Source of the DNA: an uncultured Aquimarina sp. | GTDB lineage: Bacteria > Bacteroidota > Bacteroidia > Flavobacteriales > Flavobacteriaceae | Assembly (NCBI GenBank): GCA_947500545.1 | Contig: CANMSO010000004.1 | Coordinates: forward strand, 456,166-520,165 | Direction: 5' to 3' | Length of the DNA stretch: 64,000 nt | Shown: positions 18,636 through 27,273 of the stretch, in pieces | How the letters are laid out: every line of letters begins with the position of its first letter | Numbering within the stretch: the stretch's first letter is position 1 | Translations under genes and position numbers: made by a program | The notes under the pieces: generated by a model | The model's input: the letters and a program-made list of their open reading frames with translations, nothing else | Told to the model about the DNA's origin: nothing | Databases searched by the model: none

Positions 18636-19010
18636 CTAGAATGGCAGATCGTCATGTTCCTCTTTAGAAAAATCTGTAGCTGGCTCAAAAGCATCAGCAG
18701 GAGGAACGGGAGCAGCCCCTGCAGGAGCGGCAGCTTGTAAATTCTCAATTCTCCATCCTTGTATAGAGTTAAAATACTTGGTTTCTCCTTGTGGATTTAC
18801 CCACTCGCGACCACGTAAATTGATACTAATTTTTACATCTTGTCCTACCTGAAAGGTATTTAATAAGTCACATTTGTCCTGAACAAACTCTACCATAATA
18901 TGTTGTGGATATTGCTCTTCTGTAGTCACAACTATTTCTCTCTTTCTAAAACCATTACTACCAAAGGTTTGTGTCTCACCTATCATTTTAACTTTACCTT
19001 GTACTTCCAT
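18636..19010 (-). CDS. DUF3127 OB-fold-like protein with SSB-type tail
   Basis: A 124-residue DUF3127 protein. The N-terminal 85 residues have the strand pattern MEVQGKVKMIGETQTFGSNG and FRKREIVVTTEEQYPQ of this Bacteroidota family, predicted to be an OB fold. A proline/alanine-rich linker follows, and the last residues are EEHDDLPF. The SSB protein in this window (49289-49747) ends EEDDLPF, the acidic tip that binds SSB partner proteins. The gene begins 10 bp after the flavin reductase gene ends and shares its direction. A role on single-stranded DNA or RNA is inferred only. Confidence 0.85.
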   Translation of the reverse strand: MEVQGKVKMIGETQTFGSNGFRKREIVVTTEEQYPQHIMVEFVQDKCDLLNTFQVGQDVKISINLRGREWVNPQGETKYFNSIQGWRIENLQAAAPAGAAPVPPADAFEPATDFSKEEHDDLPF

Positions 19011-19020
19011 CTCTACTGTA

Positions 19021-19896
19021 TTATTTTTTTGCTGATAAAATATTCCATGCAGTATCTACATCATCACGATCCAAATATTGCTTTGCAAATTTATGAATTT
19101 CTATCTGGTTAGCCTGTTGAATTTTAACCTTAATATCAATATGGTTATTAACAAACGCCAAAGCATCTGTCTTTTCTGGTATTCCCTCAACATTGGCAAG
19201 TTTACCTAGATCATTCCCGGTAAAAACAGTACTTTTCTTTACCTCTTCTGGTAATAAATCTATACCTATTCCTATGGTACTAATGGGTTTTGGCACTTCA
19301 AACATTCCTTTGTTGGCTCTAGTATACCAATTACCGCCCATACGAGCAACCTGGTCAATTTTATGTTGATCTATTCTACCATCTTTATCCAAAACCTTCT
19401 CATTAACATGCATCAAAAGCACTTCGCAAATTATAAGATTACCAGCTCCGCCTTCTTTACCCATTGGAATAATTTCATTTACCTTGCACTCAAACTGCAC
19501 AGGCGATTCACCAACACGAAATGCTTTTACTTTTTCTGAAGGCACCATGGTAAGTCCGGATTTTACAAACTCATTAACTCCCTCTGGGTATTCTGTACTA
19601 GACAAAGACATTTGCTGAACAATATCATGATTCACAATATTGATCACCACCTCTTTTGTTGATTTCGCATTATCCAGTGTATGCTTACTGGTATTATCTC
19701 TTACTCTTCTGGCTGGAGAAAAAATAAGAATTGGTGGATTTGCACTAAATACATTAAAGAAACTAAACGGTGATAAATTAGGGTTACCATCAACATCTAG
19801 TGTACTTGCAAAAGCAATAGGTCTAGGGCCAACAGCTCCAAGCATGAGGCCATGTAATTTACCAGTAGAAACCTCTGAAGGGTTAATTGTAATCAT
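19021..19896 (-). CDS. Flavin reductase family protein
   Basis: A 291-residue protein with a flavin-reductase-like FMN-binding split-barrel domain in the first 200 residues (LMLGAVGPRPIAFAST near the start; PNLSPFSFFNVFSANPP around 35-55). It probably binds FMN; the electron acceptor is not known. The start is the ATG giving MITINPSEVS; the sequence upstream would need a TTG start. Confidence 0.85.
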   Translation of the reverse strand: MITINPSEVSTGKLHGLMLGAVGPRPIAFASTLDVDGNPNLSPFSFFNVFSANPPILIFSPARRVRDNTSKHTLDNAKSTKEVVINIVNHDIVQQMSLSSTEYPEGVNEFVKSGLTMVPSEKVKAFRVGESPVQFECKVNEIIPMGKEGGAGNLIICEVLLMHVNEKVLDKDGRIDQHKIDQVARMGGNWYTRANKGMFEVPKPISTIGIGIDLLPEEVKKSTVFTGNDLGKLANVEGIPEKTDALAFVNNHIDIKVKIQQANQIEIHKFAKQYLDRDDVDTAWNILSAKK

Positions 19897-20032
19897 AATT
19901 TGTTTTATATTGAGCAAAGATAATTAAACTTTAGTCTCCTGATAATAGTATAAACACGTTTTAGTATATCTGTTTCTAGGCAATAAAATTATATAAAAAC
20001 GTTTATATTTAGGATTTAGTTAACATCTCTAT

Positions 20033-21220
20033 ATGAATTTCTCTGATGAGCGTAATTTTTCAAGCTATTTCATAATCATTGCTGTTGTAGTAATAACTGC
20101 TCTGGTTTTATGGAGTACTTCATTATTCTTACAACGACTTAAAGATGATGAACGTACCAAGATTGAAATCTGGGCACAATCACAAGAAGCATTTAATAGT
20201 GAACAATCTGATGACTATCTTGATTTGGTACTGCTAATCGGAAGCACAAATCGCTCTATCCCAATCATAATTACAGATTCTCAAGGAGATTTTATTCGAG
20301 ATTCATTAGGAAAACCCGATCCTAGTTATTTTCAAAACCTTTCTGAAAATGTAGTCAATAGTGAACGAAGGTTAAAATCATATTTAAAAAAAATAAAAGC
20401 TGAAAATGACCCTATAGAACTAGATTTAAAAGGCACCGTTCAATATATATATTATGGACATTCAGATATTCTAAATAAATTAAAATATTATCCTATAGCA
20501 ATAGCCTTAATTCTATTTCTATTGATTGGGGTTATTTATTTCTTTTTTACCACATCAAAAGCAAGTGAGCAGAATAAACTATGGGCGGGTATGGCAAAGG
20601 AAACCGCACATCAAATCGGCACACCGCTATCTTCTCTTGTTGGATGGAATGAAATTTTAAAAGCAGAACATGTAAATCCCGAATATATTATGGAAATAGA
20701 AAAAGATATTTCCAGGCTTAAGGTAATTACAGAACGTTTTTCTAAAATAGGCTCTATTCCTAATCTTGAGGAGGTTGATATTGTACAAGAAACAAGGGAT
20801 GCCTATACATATTTGCAATCGCGTAGTTCAAAACTTATTAATTTCTCTTTGAACTTACCAGAAGAACCGATTTACGTGTCGTTAAACTCTCAATTATATA
20901 GCTGGACTATAGAAAATCTTGTAAAAAATGCCATTGATGCAATGCGCGGAAAAGGAGATCTAAAAATTGATCTGGCATATGACGCAAAACGAGTATTTAT
21001 TAGAATTAAAGATAGTGGCAAAGGTATTCCTAAAAGTAAATTCACTAAAATTTTTGAACCTGGTTATACCTCCAAAAGTAGAGGTTGGGGACTAGGTTTG
21101 TCTTTAGCCAAAAGAATTATCGAAGAATATCATCTAGGAAGAATAAAAGTTCTAAGATCAGAAATAGATAAAGGAACTACTTTTCAGATTACACTTCTTA
21201 AATCTGGCACAAACGTATAA
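20033..21220 (+). CDS. Sensor histidine kinase
   Basis: A 395-residue membrane kinase. A first helix (about residues 12-32) and a second (about 150-172) bracket a sensor domain of about 115 residues. The phosphoacceptor region is KETAHQIGTPLSSLVGW (His near residue 195). The ATPase domain has the N box (ENLVKNAIDAM), GSGKGIP-like G1 (DSGKGIPKSK) and G2 (GWGLGLSLAKRI). No response regulator gene is adjacent, so it is an orphan kinase here. Confidence 0.92.
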   Translation: MNFSDERNFSSYFIIIAVVVITALVLWSTSLFLQRLKDDERTKIEIWAQSQEAFNSEQSDDYLDLVLLIGSTNRSIPIIITDSQGDFIRDSLGKPDPSYFQNLSENVVNSERRLKSYLKKIKAENDPIELDLKGTVQYIYYGHSDILNKLKYYPIAIALILFLLIGVIYFFFTTSKASEQNKLWAGMAKETAHQIGTPLSSLVGWNEILKAEHVNPEYIMEIEKDISRLKVITERFSKIGSIPNLEEVDIVQETRDAYTYLQSRSSKLINFSLNLPEEPIYVSLNSQLYSWTIENLVKNAIDAMRGKGDLKIDLAYDAKRVFIRIKDSGKGIPKSKFTKIFEPGYTSKSRGWGLGLSLAKRIIEEYHLGRIKVLRSEIDKGTTFQITLLKSGTNV

Positions 21221-21262
21221 CAATATTTTCTTCGAAACGTTATAGTATCAAATTTAACTAAA

Positions 21263-21625
21263 GTGAAAACAGAATTTATTATTCTAAAAGAAGCAGCGCT
21301 TACTAATAATTGCCCCGAATGTTATTCTAATGATGGGATGGTTCTTTCTTTTAAACAGGAAAAACTAAAATCAAAACTTATCGTTAAAACCAAAAAGGAA
21401 ATAGTAGAAAGTATTGAGTGCGGAAAATGTGAAACAAAAATTTACCCAGGCCAATGGACCATAGATATAGAACGCGTATATGACTACCATAAAAAAACAA
21501 TCAAATCAAAGCCTTCTTCGGTAAAGTTTACTGGATTGTTCTACATCTTAATTGCTCTAATCCTTGTTTTAGTTGGTTTAGGATATATTTATCTATTTCA
21601 GCCTGAACTTTTAGGCCTACATTAA
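21263..21625 (+). CDS. Small membrane protein with two Cys pairs
   Basis: A 120-residue protein. The N-terminal part has CPEC and CGKC pairs (near residues 17-20 and 53-56), likely one zinc ribbon. A single membrane helix near the C-terminus covers about residues 90-112. Translation appears to start at GTG (21263), since no ATG lies in frame before the first cysteine pair. It is 42 bp after the histidine kinase gene and may be co-transcribed. Function unknown. Confidence 0.7.
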   Translation: MKTEFIILKEAALTNNCPECYSNDGMVLSFKQEKLKSKLIVKTKKEIVESIECGKCETKIYPGQWTIDIERVYDYHKKTIKSKPSSVKFTGLFYILIALILVLVGLGYIYLFQPELLGLH

Positions 21626-22032
21626 TATTTAGACATCGTTTGTCTCAGTTTTTCTGTTATCTGAAAAGTTTTATCAGTATTAAAATCAAAACAAACAGCT
21701 ACATCATGACCTTCTGCGCAAAGAACACCTTTGTCATTATAAAGTTTATGATATAATCCAAAACTAGAGTTTTTTATAAATTCAACTTTGGTTTTAATGA
21801 TGACGTCCCCAGGAAAAAACAAAGGGTTTTTGAAATCACATTTAGTAGAAACCAACATAGGGCCCTTTTTGGTTTCTGAGTAGAGCTGAGCTAATCCACT
21901 CACTTCCCAAAACTGAACACGCGCACTCTGCATATACTTCATGAAATTGACATTGTTTACGTGCTGATAGGTATCCATTTCACTCCAATCAATCCTAAGT
22001 GTTAGGGATAATTTAAAATCTGAATCTTGCAT
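21622..22032 (-). CDS. Acyl-CoA thioesterase (hotdog fold)
   Basis: A 136-residue single-domain protein of the 4-hydroxybenzoyl-CoA thioesterase family. The signature is IDWSEMDTYQHVNNVNFMKYMQSARVQFW near residue 14-42, with the catalytic Asp/Glu region in D-xYQHVNN. It hydrolyses an acyl-CoA; the acyl chain cannot be told from sequence. It overlaps the end of the preceding plus-strand gene by 4 bp and follows the HIT gene by 3 bp. Confidence 0.85.
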   Translation of the reverse strand: MQDSDFKLSLTLRIDWSEMDTYQHVNNVNFMKYMQSARVQFWEVSGLAQLYSETKKGPMLVSTKCDFKNPLFFPGDVIIKTKVEFIKNSSFGLYHKLYNDKGVLCAEGHDVAVCFDFNTDKTFQITEKLRQTMSKY

Positions 22033-22035
22033 GCG

Positions 22036-22425
22036 TTACAACTTAGATTGAATCTCTTCTGCCAAAGTCTTAAACTCCTCATTAGACATAGCAACTTTAT
22101 GCTGAAAAGTCATCTCCTTCATATCATTTAAAGGAATTAAATGTACATGTACATGAGGAACTTCAAGCCCCACAACAGCAATACCAACACGCTTACAAGA
22201 AACTGTTTTCTCAATGGCTTTAGCGACTTTTCGAGAAAAACGCATTAATTCGATATACGTATCTTCATCTAAATCAAAAATTTTATCCTCTTCCTTTTTA
22301 GGAATACAAAGCGTGTGTCCTTTTGCGTTGGGATTAATATCTAAAAAAGCAAAGAAATTTTCATCTTCGGCAACTTTATGAGAGGGAATCTCACCGGAAA
22401 TAATTTTAGTGAATAGGGTAGGCAT
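22036..22425 (-). CDS. HIT family nucleotide hydrolase
   Basis: A 129-residue histidine-triad protein. The triad motif HVHVHLIPL is near residue 96, and the N-terminal FTKIISGEIPSHKVAED pattern is typical of HINT-type proteins. Such enzymes hydrolyse purine nucleoside phosphoramidates. It is followed by the thioesterase gene with a 3-bp gap. Confidence 0.92.
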   Translation of the reverse strand: MPTLFTKIISGEIPSHKVAEDENFFAFLDINPNAKGHTLCIPKKEEDKIFDLDEDTYIELMRFSRKVAKAIEKTVSCKRVGIAVVGLEVPHVHVHLIPLNDMKEMTFQHKVAMSNEEFKTLAEEIQSKL

Positions 22426-22481
22426 TTATTAAATTTTAGTCGGTTTATGAACTGGGAATATAGCTTATTTATTTGTAAGAA

Positions 22482-22514
22482 AAAACCCTTTTCTAGAACT
22501 AGAAAAGGGTTTTA
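22482..22514 (-). terminator. Terminator of greA
   Basis: A 15-bp stem, AAAACCCTTTTCTAG with its complement, with a two-base loop. It lies 24 bp past the greA stop. Confidence 0.8.
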
Positions 22515-22537
22515 ACATAACTAGAAAATAATTTCTG

Positions 22538-23014
22538 TTATTCTCTGGTAATTTCTACAACATCAAATTTCATAATACCATTAGGAACTTGAATTTCTGC
22601 AACTTCTCCAACACTTTTTCCTAAAAGACCTTTTCCAATTGGAGAGTCTACTGATATTTTTCCTGTTTTAAGATCTGCCTCACTCTGCGCTACCAGTTTA
22701 TAAGTCATTTCTGCTCCATTTGTTTGATTTTTGATCTTTACCGTAGAATGAATCAATGCCTTGGAAGTGTCTAATTGAGATTCATCGATTAAACGCGCAC
22801 TTGATAATGTTTCTTCTAATTTGGAAATTCTCATCTCTAATAATCCCTGCGCTTCTTTGGCCGCATCATATTCGGCATTTTCACTTAAATCTCCTTTATC
22901 CCTTGCTTCAGCAATTGCTTGAGATGCCTTTGGGCGTTCTATATCTTTAAGATTACTTAATTCGTCTCTTAATTTTTTTAGCCCCTCTGCAGTATAATAA
23001 GATACTTTGCTCAT
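22538..23014 (-). CDS. greA: Transcription elongation factor GreA
   Basis: A 158-residue GreA: an N-terminal coiled coil with the acidic loop motif GDLSENAEYDAAKEAQ (about residues 38-53) and a C-terminal FKBP-like domain ending SVGEVAEIQVPNGIMKFDV. It rescues backtracked RNA polymerase by stimulating transcript cleavage. The start is the ATG giving MSKVSYYTAEG. The frame stays open upstream, but that stretch includes a hairpin in the leader and has no GreA homology. Confidence 0.95.
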   Translation of the reverse strand: MSKVSYYTAEGLKKLRDELSNLKDIERPKASQAIAEARDKGDLSENAEYDAAKEAQGLLEMRISKLEETLSSARLIDESQLDTSKALIHSTVKIKNQTNGAEMTYKLVAQSEADLKTGKISVDSPIGKGLLGKSVGEVAEIQVPNGIMKFDVVEITRE

Positions 23015-23040
23015 AACTTCATCGTTTATATAAATACAAA

Positions 23041-23062
23041 AAATCCCATAGGGATGGGATTT
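23041..23062 (-). promoter_or_regulatory. Hairpin in greA leader (possible attenuator)
   Basis: On the minus strand the stem AAATCCCAT pairs with ATGGGATTT across a four-base loop, followed by more Ts. It lies 27 bp upstream of the greA start. A -7 box TATCTTTG at 23069-23076 would place the transcript start at this hairpin. Confidence 0.45.
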
Positions 23063-23068
23063 GTTATT

Positions 23069-23076
23069 CAAAGATA
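23069..23076 (-). promoter_or_regulatory. Candidate -7 box of greA
   Basis: TATCTTTG on the minus strand matches TAnnTTTG. A TTG lies 22 bp further upstream (23099-23101), close to the usual spacing. Confidence 0.5.
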
Positions 23077-23135
23077 ACAAAAATTTTACGGAAGATTACA
23101 AATTTACGTAATTTGCCAAAAACATAAAAAACGTT

Positions 23136-23573
23136 ATGAAAAAGATCATATTCATATTGGGGATTTTTTTAATATTTTCATGTGGTAGCGATGATGCTAA
23201 TCAAGATAACCCCTTTTTACCTGATGTATCTTTTAGCTTTCAACTCAATCTTAATTTACCCCAATATGTTAACTTAAGAGTTCCCGGGGGTATTTTTGTT
23301 GATCGTACTTCGGGTAGAGGAATAAAAGGTGTAATTGTTTATCGATTAAATACAGATCAGTTCTTTGCTTATGAGTTAAGTGATCCTAACCAGAATCCTA
23401 CTCTTGCTTGTTCTACTCTTACTGTTCAAGGAACAAGAGCATCTTCTGATTGTGGAACCGAAAACATTTACGAAATTGCTTCATTTGGACAGCTAATCAA
23501 AGGAGAAGGTAGTTACCCTCTTTTCCCATATAGAGTTACGTTTGATGGAGAATCGGTTTTTGTTTCTAATTAG
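23136..23573 (+). CDS. Lipoprotein with degenerate Rieske-like domain
   Basis: A 145-residue protein with a lipoprotein signal (lipobox at IFSCGS, Cys 16). The C-terminal half has the shape of a Rieske domain (CSTLTV, then SSDCGTENIYEIASFGQLIKG, then YPLFPYRVTFDGESVFV), but the two histidine ligands are absent and only single cysteines remain. It therefore probably does not bind an iron-sulphur cluster. It should be anchored in a membrane. Function unknown; such proteins are common in flavobacteria. Confidence 0.65.
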   Translation: MKKIIFILGIFLIFSCGSDDANQDNPFLPDVSFSFQLNLNLPQYVNLRVPGGIFVDRTSGRGIKGVIVYRLNTDQFFAYELSDPNQNPTLACSTLTVQGTRASSDCGTENIYEIASFGQLIKGEGSYPLFPYRVTFDGESVFVSN

Positions 23574-23584
23574 AAACAAAAACC

Positions 23585-24697
23585 CTATTTCCAATTATGT
23601 GCCCAGTCTTTCCAGACTACCTCTAAACCTTTGTTCTTTAACATATCCACCACTTCTTCAGTTGGTCGTTCATCAGAAATCTGGAACTGTTCAAGAGATT
23701 GTTGTTCTACAACATATCCTCCTGGGTTAGTTTTAGATTCGGCGCTAATGGATGTAATACCCATATTGACAATATTCTCTCTAAAAATTTCACTTTCTCT
23801 AGTAGAAATCGATAGTTCTACATCTTCATCTAACAATCTGTAAGCACAAATTAACTGCACCAAATCAGAATCCGTCATAGCAACTTTTGGCTCCAACCCC
23901 CCGCTATGTGGTCGTAATCTCGGAAATGATATTGAATATTTTGTTTTCCAATAGGTCTTTTGTAAATACTGTAAATGCAAAGCAGTAAAAAAACTATCTA
24001 CTCTCCAATCCTCTAAACCAAAAAGTGCTCCTAATCCTATTTTATGAATCCCTGCACGCCCAAGACGATCTGGAGTATCTAATCGATAGTCAAAATTGGA
24101 TTTTTTCCCTTTGGGGTGATGTCTCTTGTATTCTCCCTTATGATAAGTCTCTTGATATACAAGTACGCCATATAGTCCACTTTCTTTTAACATTTGATAA
24201 TCTGATTGATCCAATGGCTGAACTTCTATGGTTATATTGGCAAATTTAGTTTCTATAAGCTGTATTGCATTATTAATATAATCTACACCAACTGTTTTAT
24301 TAGCCTCTCCGGTAACCAGAAGGATATGATTATAGCCTTTAGATTTTAAATAATCAACCTCTCGCAAAATCTCTTGATCAGTCAATGTTCTTCTTGGAAT
24401 TTTATTGGTCATACTAAATCCACAATAGGTACATATATTCTGACATTCATTACTTAAATACATAGGTGCGTACATTTGGATTGTGTTTCCAAAACGTTTT
24501 TTGGTAATGCTACTGCTTATTTGTGCCATTTGTTCTAAAAATGGTTTTGCAGCTGGAGATAGTAATGCTTTAAAATCTTCGAGATCTCTTTTTGATTTAC
24601 TCAGAGCATGAATTACATCGATTTCTGTTTTAGAAAGAATGCTGAAAAGTATTTCGTTCCAATCGTATTGTTCAAATATGTGTTTGAAACTATTCAT
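23585..24697 (-). CDS. thiH: 2-iminoacetate synthase
   Basis: A 370-residue radical SAM enzyme. The cluster-binding motif is [10 protein letters not shown] (CxxxCxxC, near residue 83-90), and the [15 protein letters not shown] segment near 257-271 is typical of ThiH. It cleaves tyrosine to dehydroglycine for thiazole formation in anaerobic-type thiamine synthesis. It overlaps thiG by 8 bp and is the last gene of the thi operon in this window. thiF, which often follows, is absent. Confidence 0.96.
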   Translation of the reverse strand: MNSFKHIFEQYDWNEILFSILSKTEIDVIHALSKSKRDLEDFKALLSPAAKPFLEQMAQISSSITKKRFGNTIQMYAPMYLSNECQNICTYCGFSMTNKIPRRTLTDQEILREVDYLKSKGYNHILLVTGEANKTVGVDYINNAIQLIETKFANITIEVQPLDQSDYQMLKESGLYGVLVYQETYHKGEYKRHHPKGKKSNFDYRLDTPDRLGRAGIHKIGLGALFGLEDWRVDSFFTALHLQYLQKTYWKTKYSISFPRLRPHSGGLEPKVAMTDSDLVQLICAYRLLDEDVELSISTRESEIFRENIVNMGITSISAESKTNPGGYVVEQQSLEQFQISDERPTEEVVDMLKNKGLEVVWKDWAHNWK

Positions 24698-25460
24698 TTA
24701 AAAAACTTGTTAACGGGCTACTCGCCTGTGCATATTGTTTTATTGGGGCTAGTCTAGCATTATAGGCCAACCTTCCTGCCTCTACGGCTATTTTAAACGC
24801 CTTAGCCATAATAATAGGATTTTGAGATACTGCAATTGCAGTATTTACCAATACAGCATCAGCACCAATCTCCATGGCATGAGCTGCGTGCGATGGGGCT
24901 CCAATACCAGCATCTACAATAACAGGAACATTACTTTGATCTATTATAATTTCTAAAAATTCTAACGTTTTTAGCCCCTTATTGCTCCCAATAGGTGCTC
25001 CTAATGGCATTACACATTGTGCCCCCACTTCTTCTAATCGTTTGCATAAAACAGGATCTGCATGAATATATGGCATCACAACAAATCCAAGCTTCACTAA
25101 CTCTTCTGTAGCCTTTAATGTTTCTATCGGATCTGGCAATAAATACTTAGGATCGGGATGAATCTCTAGCTTTATCCAGTTAGTTTCTAATGCCTCTCGG
25201 GCTAATTGTGCTGCAAAAATTGCTTCACTAGCATCCCTAACTCCAGAAGTATTTGGTAATAAGTTGATTTGAGGATGATCTAAATCACTCAATATATCAT
25301 CATTTTCATTAGTAACATCAACACGTTTTAAGGCCACCGTGACTAATTCACTCCCCGAAGTTAGTAATGCGTCACTCATCAAACGAGAGGAACTAAATTT
25401 TCCGGTTCCTGTAAATAATCTTGAGGAAAATTCTTTATCTGCAATTTTAAGTGTATCCAT
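24690..25460 (-). CDS. thiG: Thiazole synthase
   Basis: A 256-residue (beta/alpha)8 protein. The N-terminus [19 protein letters not shown], the catalytic lysine region VALKRVD (near residue 43) and the phosphate-binding [12 protein letters not shown] segment (near 179-190) identify ThiG. It condenses DXP, dehydroglycine and sulphur from ThiS thiocarboxylate into the thiazole phosphate. It overlaps thiH by 8 bp and follows thiE by 3 bp. Confidence 0.96.
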   Translation of the reverse strand: MDTLKIADKEFSSRLFTGTGKFSSSRLMSDALLTSGSELVTVALKRVDVTNENDDILSDLDHPQINLLPNTSGVRDASEAIFAAQLAREALETNWIKLEIHPDPKYLLPDPIETLKATEELVKLGFVVMPYIHADPVLCKRLEEVGAQCVMPLGAPIGSNKGLKTLEFLEIIIDQSNVPVIVDAGIGAPSHAAHAMEIGADAVLVNTAIAVSQNPIIMAKAFKIAVEAGRLAYNARLAPIKQYAQASSPLTSFLNE

Positions 25461-25463
25461 TTC

Positions 25464-26078
25464 TTAAACAATTAGTGTTTTTATATTCTGAATAGTTTCT
25501 TTCAAAGCGTCTTCACCGGTCAACATTGCAGAAACTGCAATTCCCGATAACCCAACCTTAATAAGTTCTACAATATCTGATTCTACAATCCCGCCTATAG
25601 CCACGATGGGTATTTCTGAGTTTTGAATTTCTTCTTCAGATAGTATGTTACGATATCCTTCTAAACCAAGTATCGGGCTTAATTTCCTTTTGGTTTCTGT
25701 ATACTTAAAGGGGCCAAGACCTATATAATCTACCTCACCTTCAATATGTTGAATACAATCTTCTAAGGTATTTGCAGTACCACCAATAATAAAGTTATCT
25801 CCCAAAATTTTTCTTGCTTCTTTAGGATTCATATCACCTAACCCCAAATGCACTCCATCTGCCATAGCAACTTTGGCTACGCCAACATTATCATTGATTA
25901 TCATAATTGCTCCATATTGATCGCAAATATTTCTACACTGTATAGCGGTATTCAAATAGGTCGCCATATCCGTGTTTTTAAGCCGCAGTTGTACCCAACC
26001 ACACCCCGCTTTACAAACATTTTTTATATGTTGAAGGTGTTCATCTGGTGTTTTTCCTTGCGATATATATTGAAGCAT
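25464..26078 (-). CDS. thiE: Thiamine-phosphate synthase
   Basis: A 204-residue TIM-barrel protein with canonical ThiE features: WVQLRLKN near residue 28, INDNVGVAKVAMADGVHLG (about 60-78), GGTANTLED (about 98-106) and the phosphate-binding IVAIGGI segment. It joins HMP-PP and thiazole phosphate to give thiamine phosphate. It is the more typical of the two ThiE-like proteins here. An unrelated four-helix-bundle gene lies between it and thiD. Confidence 0.93.
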   Translation of the reverse strand: MLQYISQGKTPDEHLQHIKNVCKAGCGWVQLRLKNTDMATYLNTAIQCRNICDQYGAIMIINDNVGVAKVAMADGVHLGLGDMNPKEARKILGDNFIIGGTANTLEDCIQHIEGEVDYIGLGPFKYTETKRKLSPILGLEGYRNILSEEEIQNSEIPIVAIGGIVESDIVELIKVGLSGIAVSAMLTGEDALKETIQNIKTLIV

Positions 26079-26089
26079 AGTTATTAGTT

Positions 26090-26458
26090 TTAAGAAGTTA
26101 TGGAGTTAAGAATTGCTTTACAATACCCATTCAATAATTTACTTACTTCGATTAATAAATCCATTTCTTTAGAGGTATCGTCTTTGTAATTTAAATCCTT
26201 AGTAAGGATTAAATAGTACCTACATTCTTCTAACGAGCCCTGAGCTATGTTAAGAAATCTCAATTTGTCTTTAGGGCTTTTCTTTTTATACCCTTCGGCA
26301 ATATTCGCAGGAATTGAAACTGAAGCTCTTCTAAACTGATTTGTTAATCCGTATATTTCGGATTTAGGAAAACCTTTTGTCAATTCATAGGTTTTTAGAA
26401 CAAATTGATGTGCTCTTTGCCAAACAATTAGATCTTCAAACGATATCGACTTATTCAT
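26090..26458 (-). CDS. Four-helix-bundle (S23/IVS-type) protein
   Basis: A 122-residue protein of the family first seen in intervening sequences of 23S rRNA genes. Hallmarks are FEDLIVWQRAHQFVLKTYELT near the N-terminus, the FRRASVSIPANIAEGY core (about residues 42-57) and QGSLEECRYYLIL (about 73-85). Here it stands alone, without rRNA, inside the thi operon between thiD (49 bp away) and thiE (11 bp away). It has no known link with thiamine, so it is likely an insertion. Its biochemical role is unknown. Confidence 0.9.
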   Translation of the reverse strand: MNKSISFEDLIVWQRAHQFVLKTYELTKGFPKSEIYGLTNQFRRASVSIPANIAEGYKKKSPKDKLRFLNIAQGSLEECRYYLILTKDLNYKDDTSKEMDLLIEVSKLLNGYCKAILNSITS

Positions 26459-26507
26459 GCTATTATATTTTAAAACTTTTAACTTCTTTCTTCTTAACTC
26501 CTTACTC

Positions 26508-27272
26508 TCATATTTTATGATACCCTAATAACCCAGAATTTGAACATAATACTTTTTCTGTATATCGTTTTCCCCTAAAACAAGCCTTTAGCAGGGGAAA
26601 GCCCAATGCCAGATATCCTATTATTGCCGAGGAAAGCACACAACCACTTCCATGTTTTTCTGAATTATTTTGCCCTTTTGGATTAAGCACGAAATACTTC
26701 CCATTTTTAGTAAATAATTCATCTTTTCCAATAGCTTCTTTTCTATGTCCTCCTTTTAGAAATAAATTGGTTTTACTGCTAGTATATTTAATCGTTTCTT
26801 CGACAGTTTTATATGTATACAGTTTTTCTATTTCTTGATAATTTGGAGTTAACAAATAGATTTTATCTAACATTTTATCAAATTCACTCTCTAATCTTGA
26901 ATGATGGGTCGAGTCCTTTAGATCATACCCTGAGGTAGATTTCAGTATTGGATCTAAAACAATTTTTATACTATCATTTTTCTCTAACAAAAAATCAATA
27001 ATCTCATTTAGCATTTTCCAGTTTTGAACGATTCCAATTTTTACATATTCTATATCGAAGCGATCAAATAGTATTTCTATTTGATTTTTAATCACTTCTA
27101 TATCTACCCAATGACATTTTGTAAATTCTATATCATTTTGAATAGTGTTTGCAGTACAAACTGCTAGCCCATAACATTTCAAAGCCTCGAATGTCTTGAT
27201 GTCCGTAGTTAATCCTGCACCGCTTGATGGATCAAATCCTGCAATGGTTAATACGTATGGTCGAGAATACAT
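26508..27272 (-). CDS. thiD: HMP/HMP-P kinase
   Basis: A 254-residue ribokinase-like protein. The N-terminus LTIAGFDPSSGAGLTTDIKTF and the C-terminal anion hole HGSGCVLSSAI (Gly-Ser-Gly-Cys, near residue 212) identify ThiD. It phosphorylates hydroxymethylpyrimidine and its monophosphate. It is shorter and more divergent than the E. coli enzyme in the middle, but the key motifs are there. It follows the TenI-like gene by 1 bp. Confidence 0.92.
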   Translation of the reverse strand: MYSRPYVLTIAGFDPSSGAGLTTDIKTFEALKCYGLAVCTANTIQNDIEFTKCHWVDIEVIKNQIEILFDRFDIEYVKIGIVQNWKMLNEIIDFLLEKNDSIKIVLDPILKSTSGYDLKDSTHHSRLESEFDKMLDKIYLLTPNYQEIEKLYTYKTVEETIKYTSSKTNLFLKGGHRKEAIGKDELFTKNGKYFVLNPKGQNNSEKHGSGCVLSSAIIGYLALGFPLLKACFRGKRYTEKVLCSNSGLLGYHKI

Positions 27273-27273
27273 C

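Noticed and set aside
26090..26458. The S23/IVS-type protein as a sign of a 23S rRNA gene
   Set aside because: There is no rRNA sequence around it; it is a stand-alone gene between thi genes.
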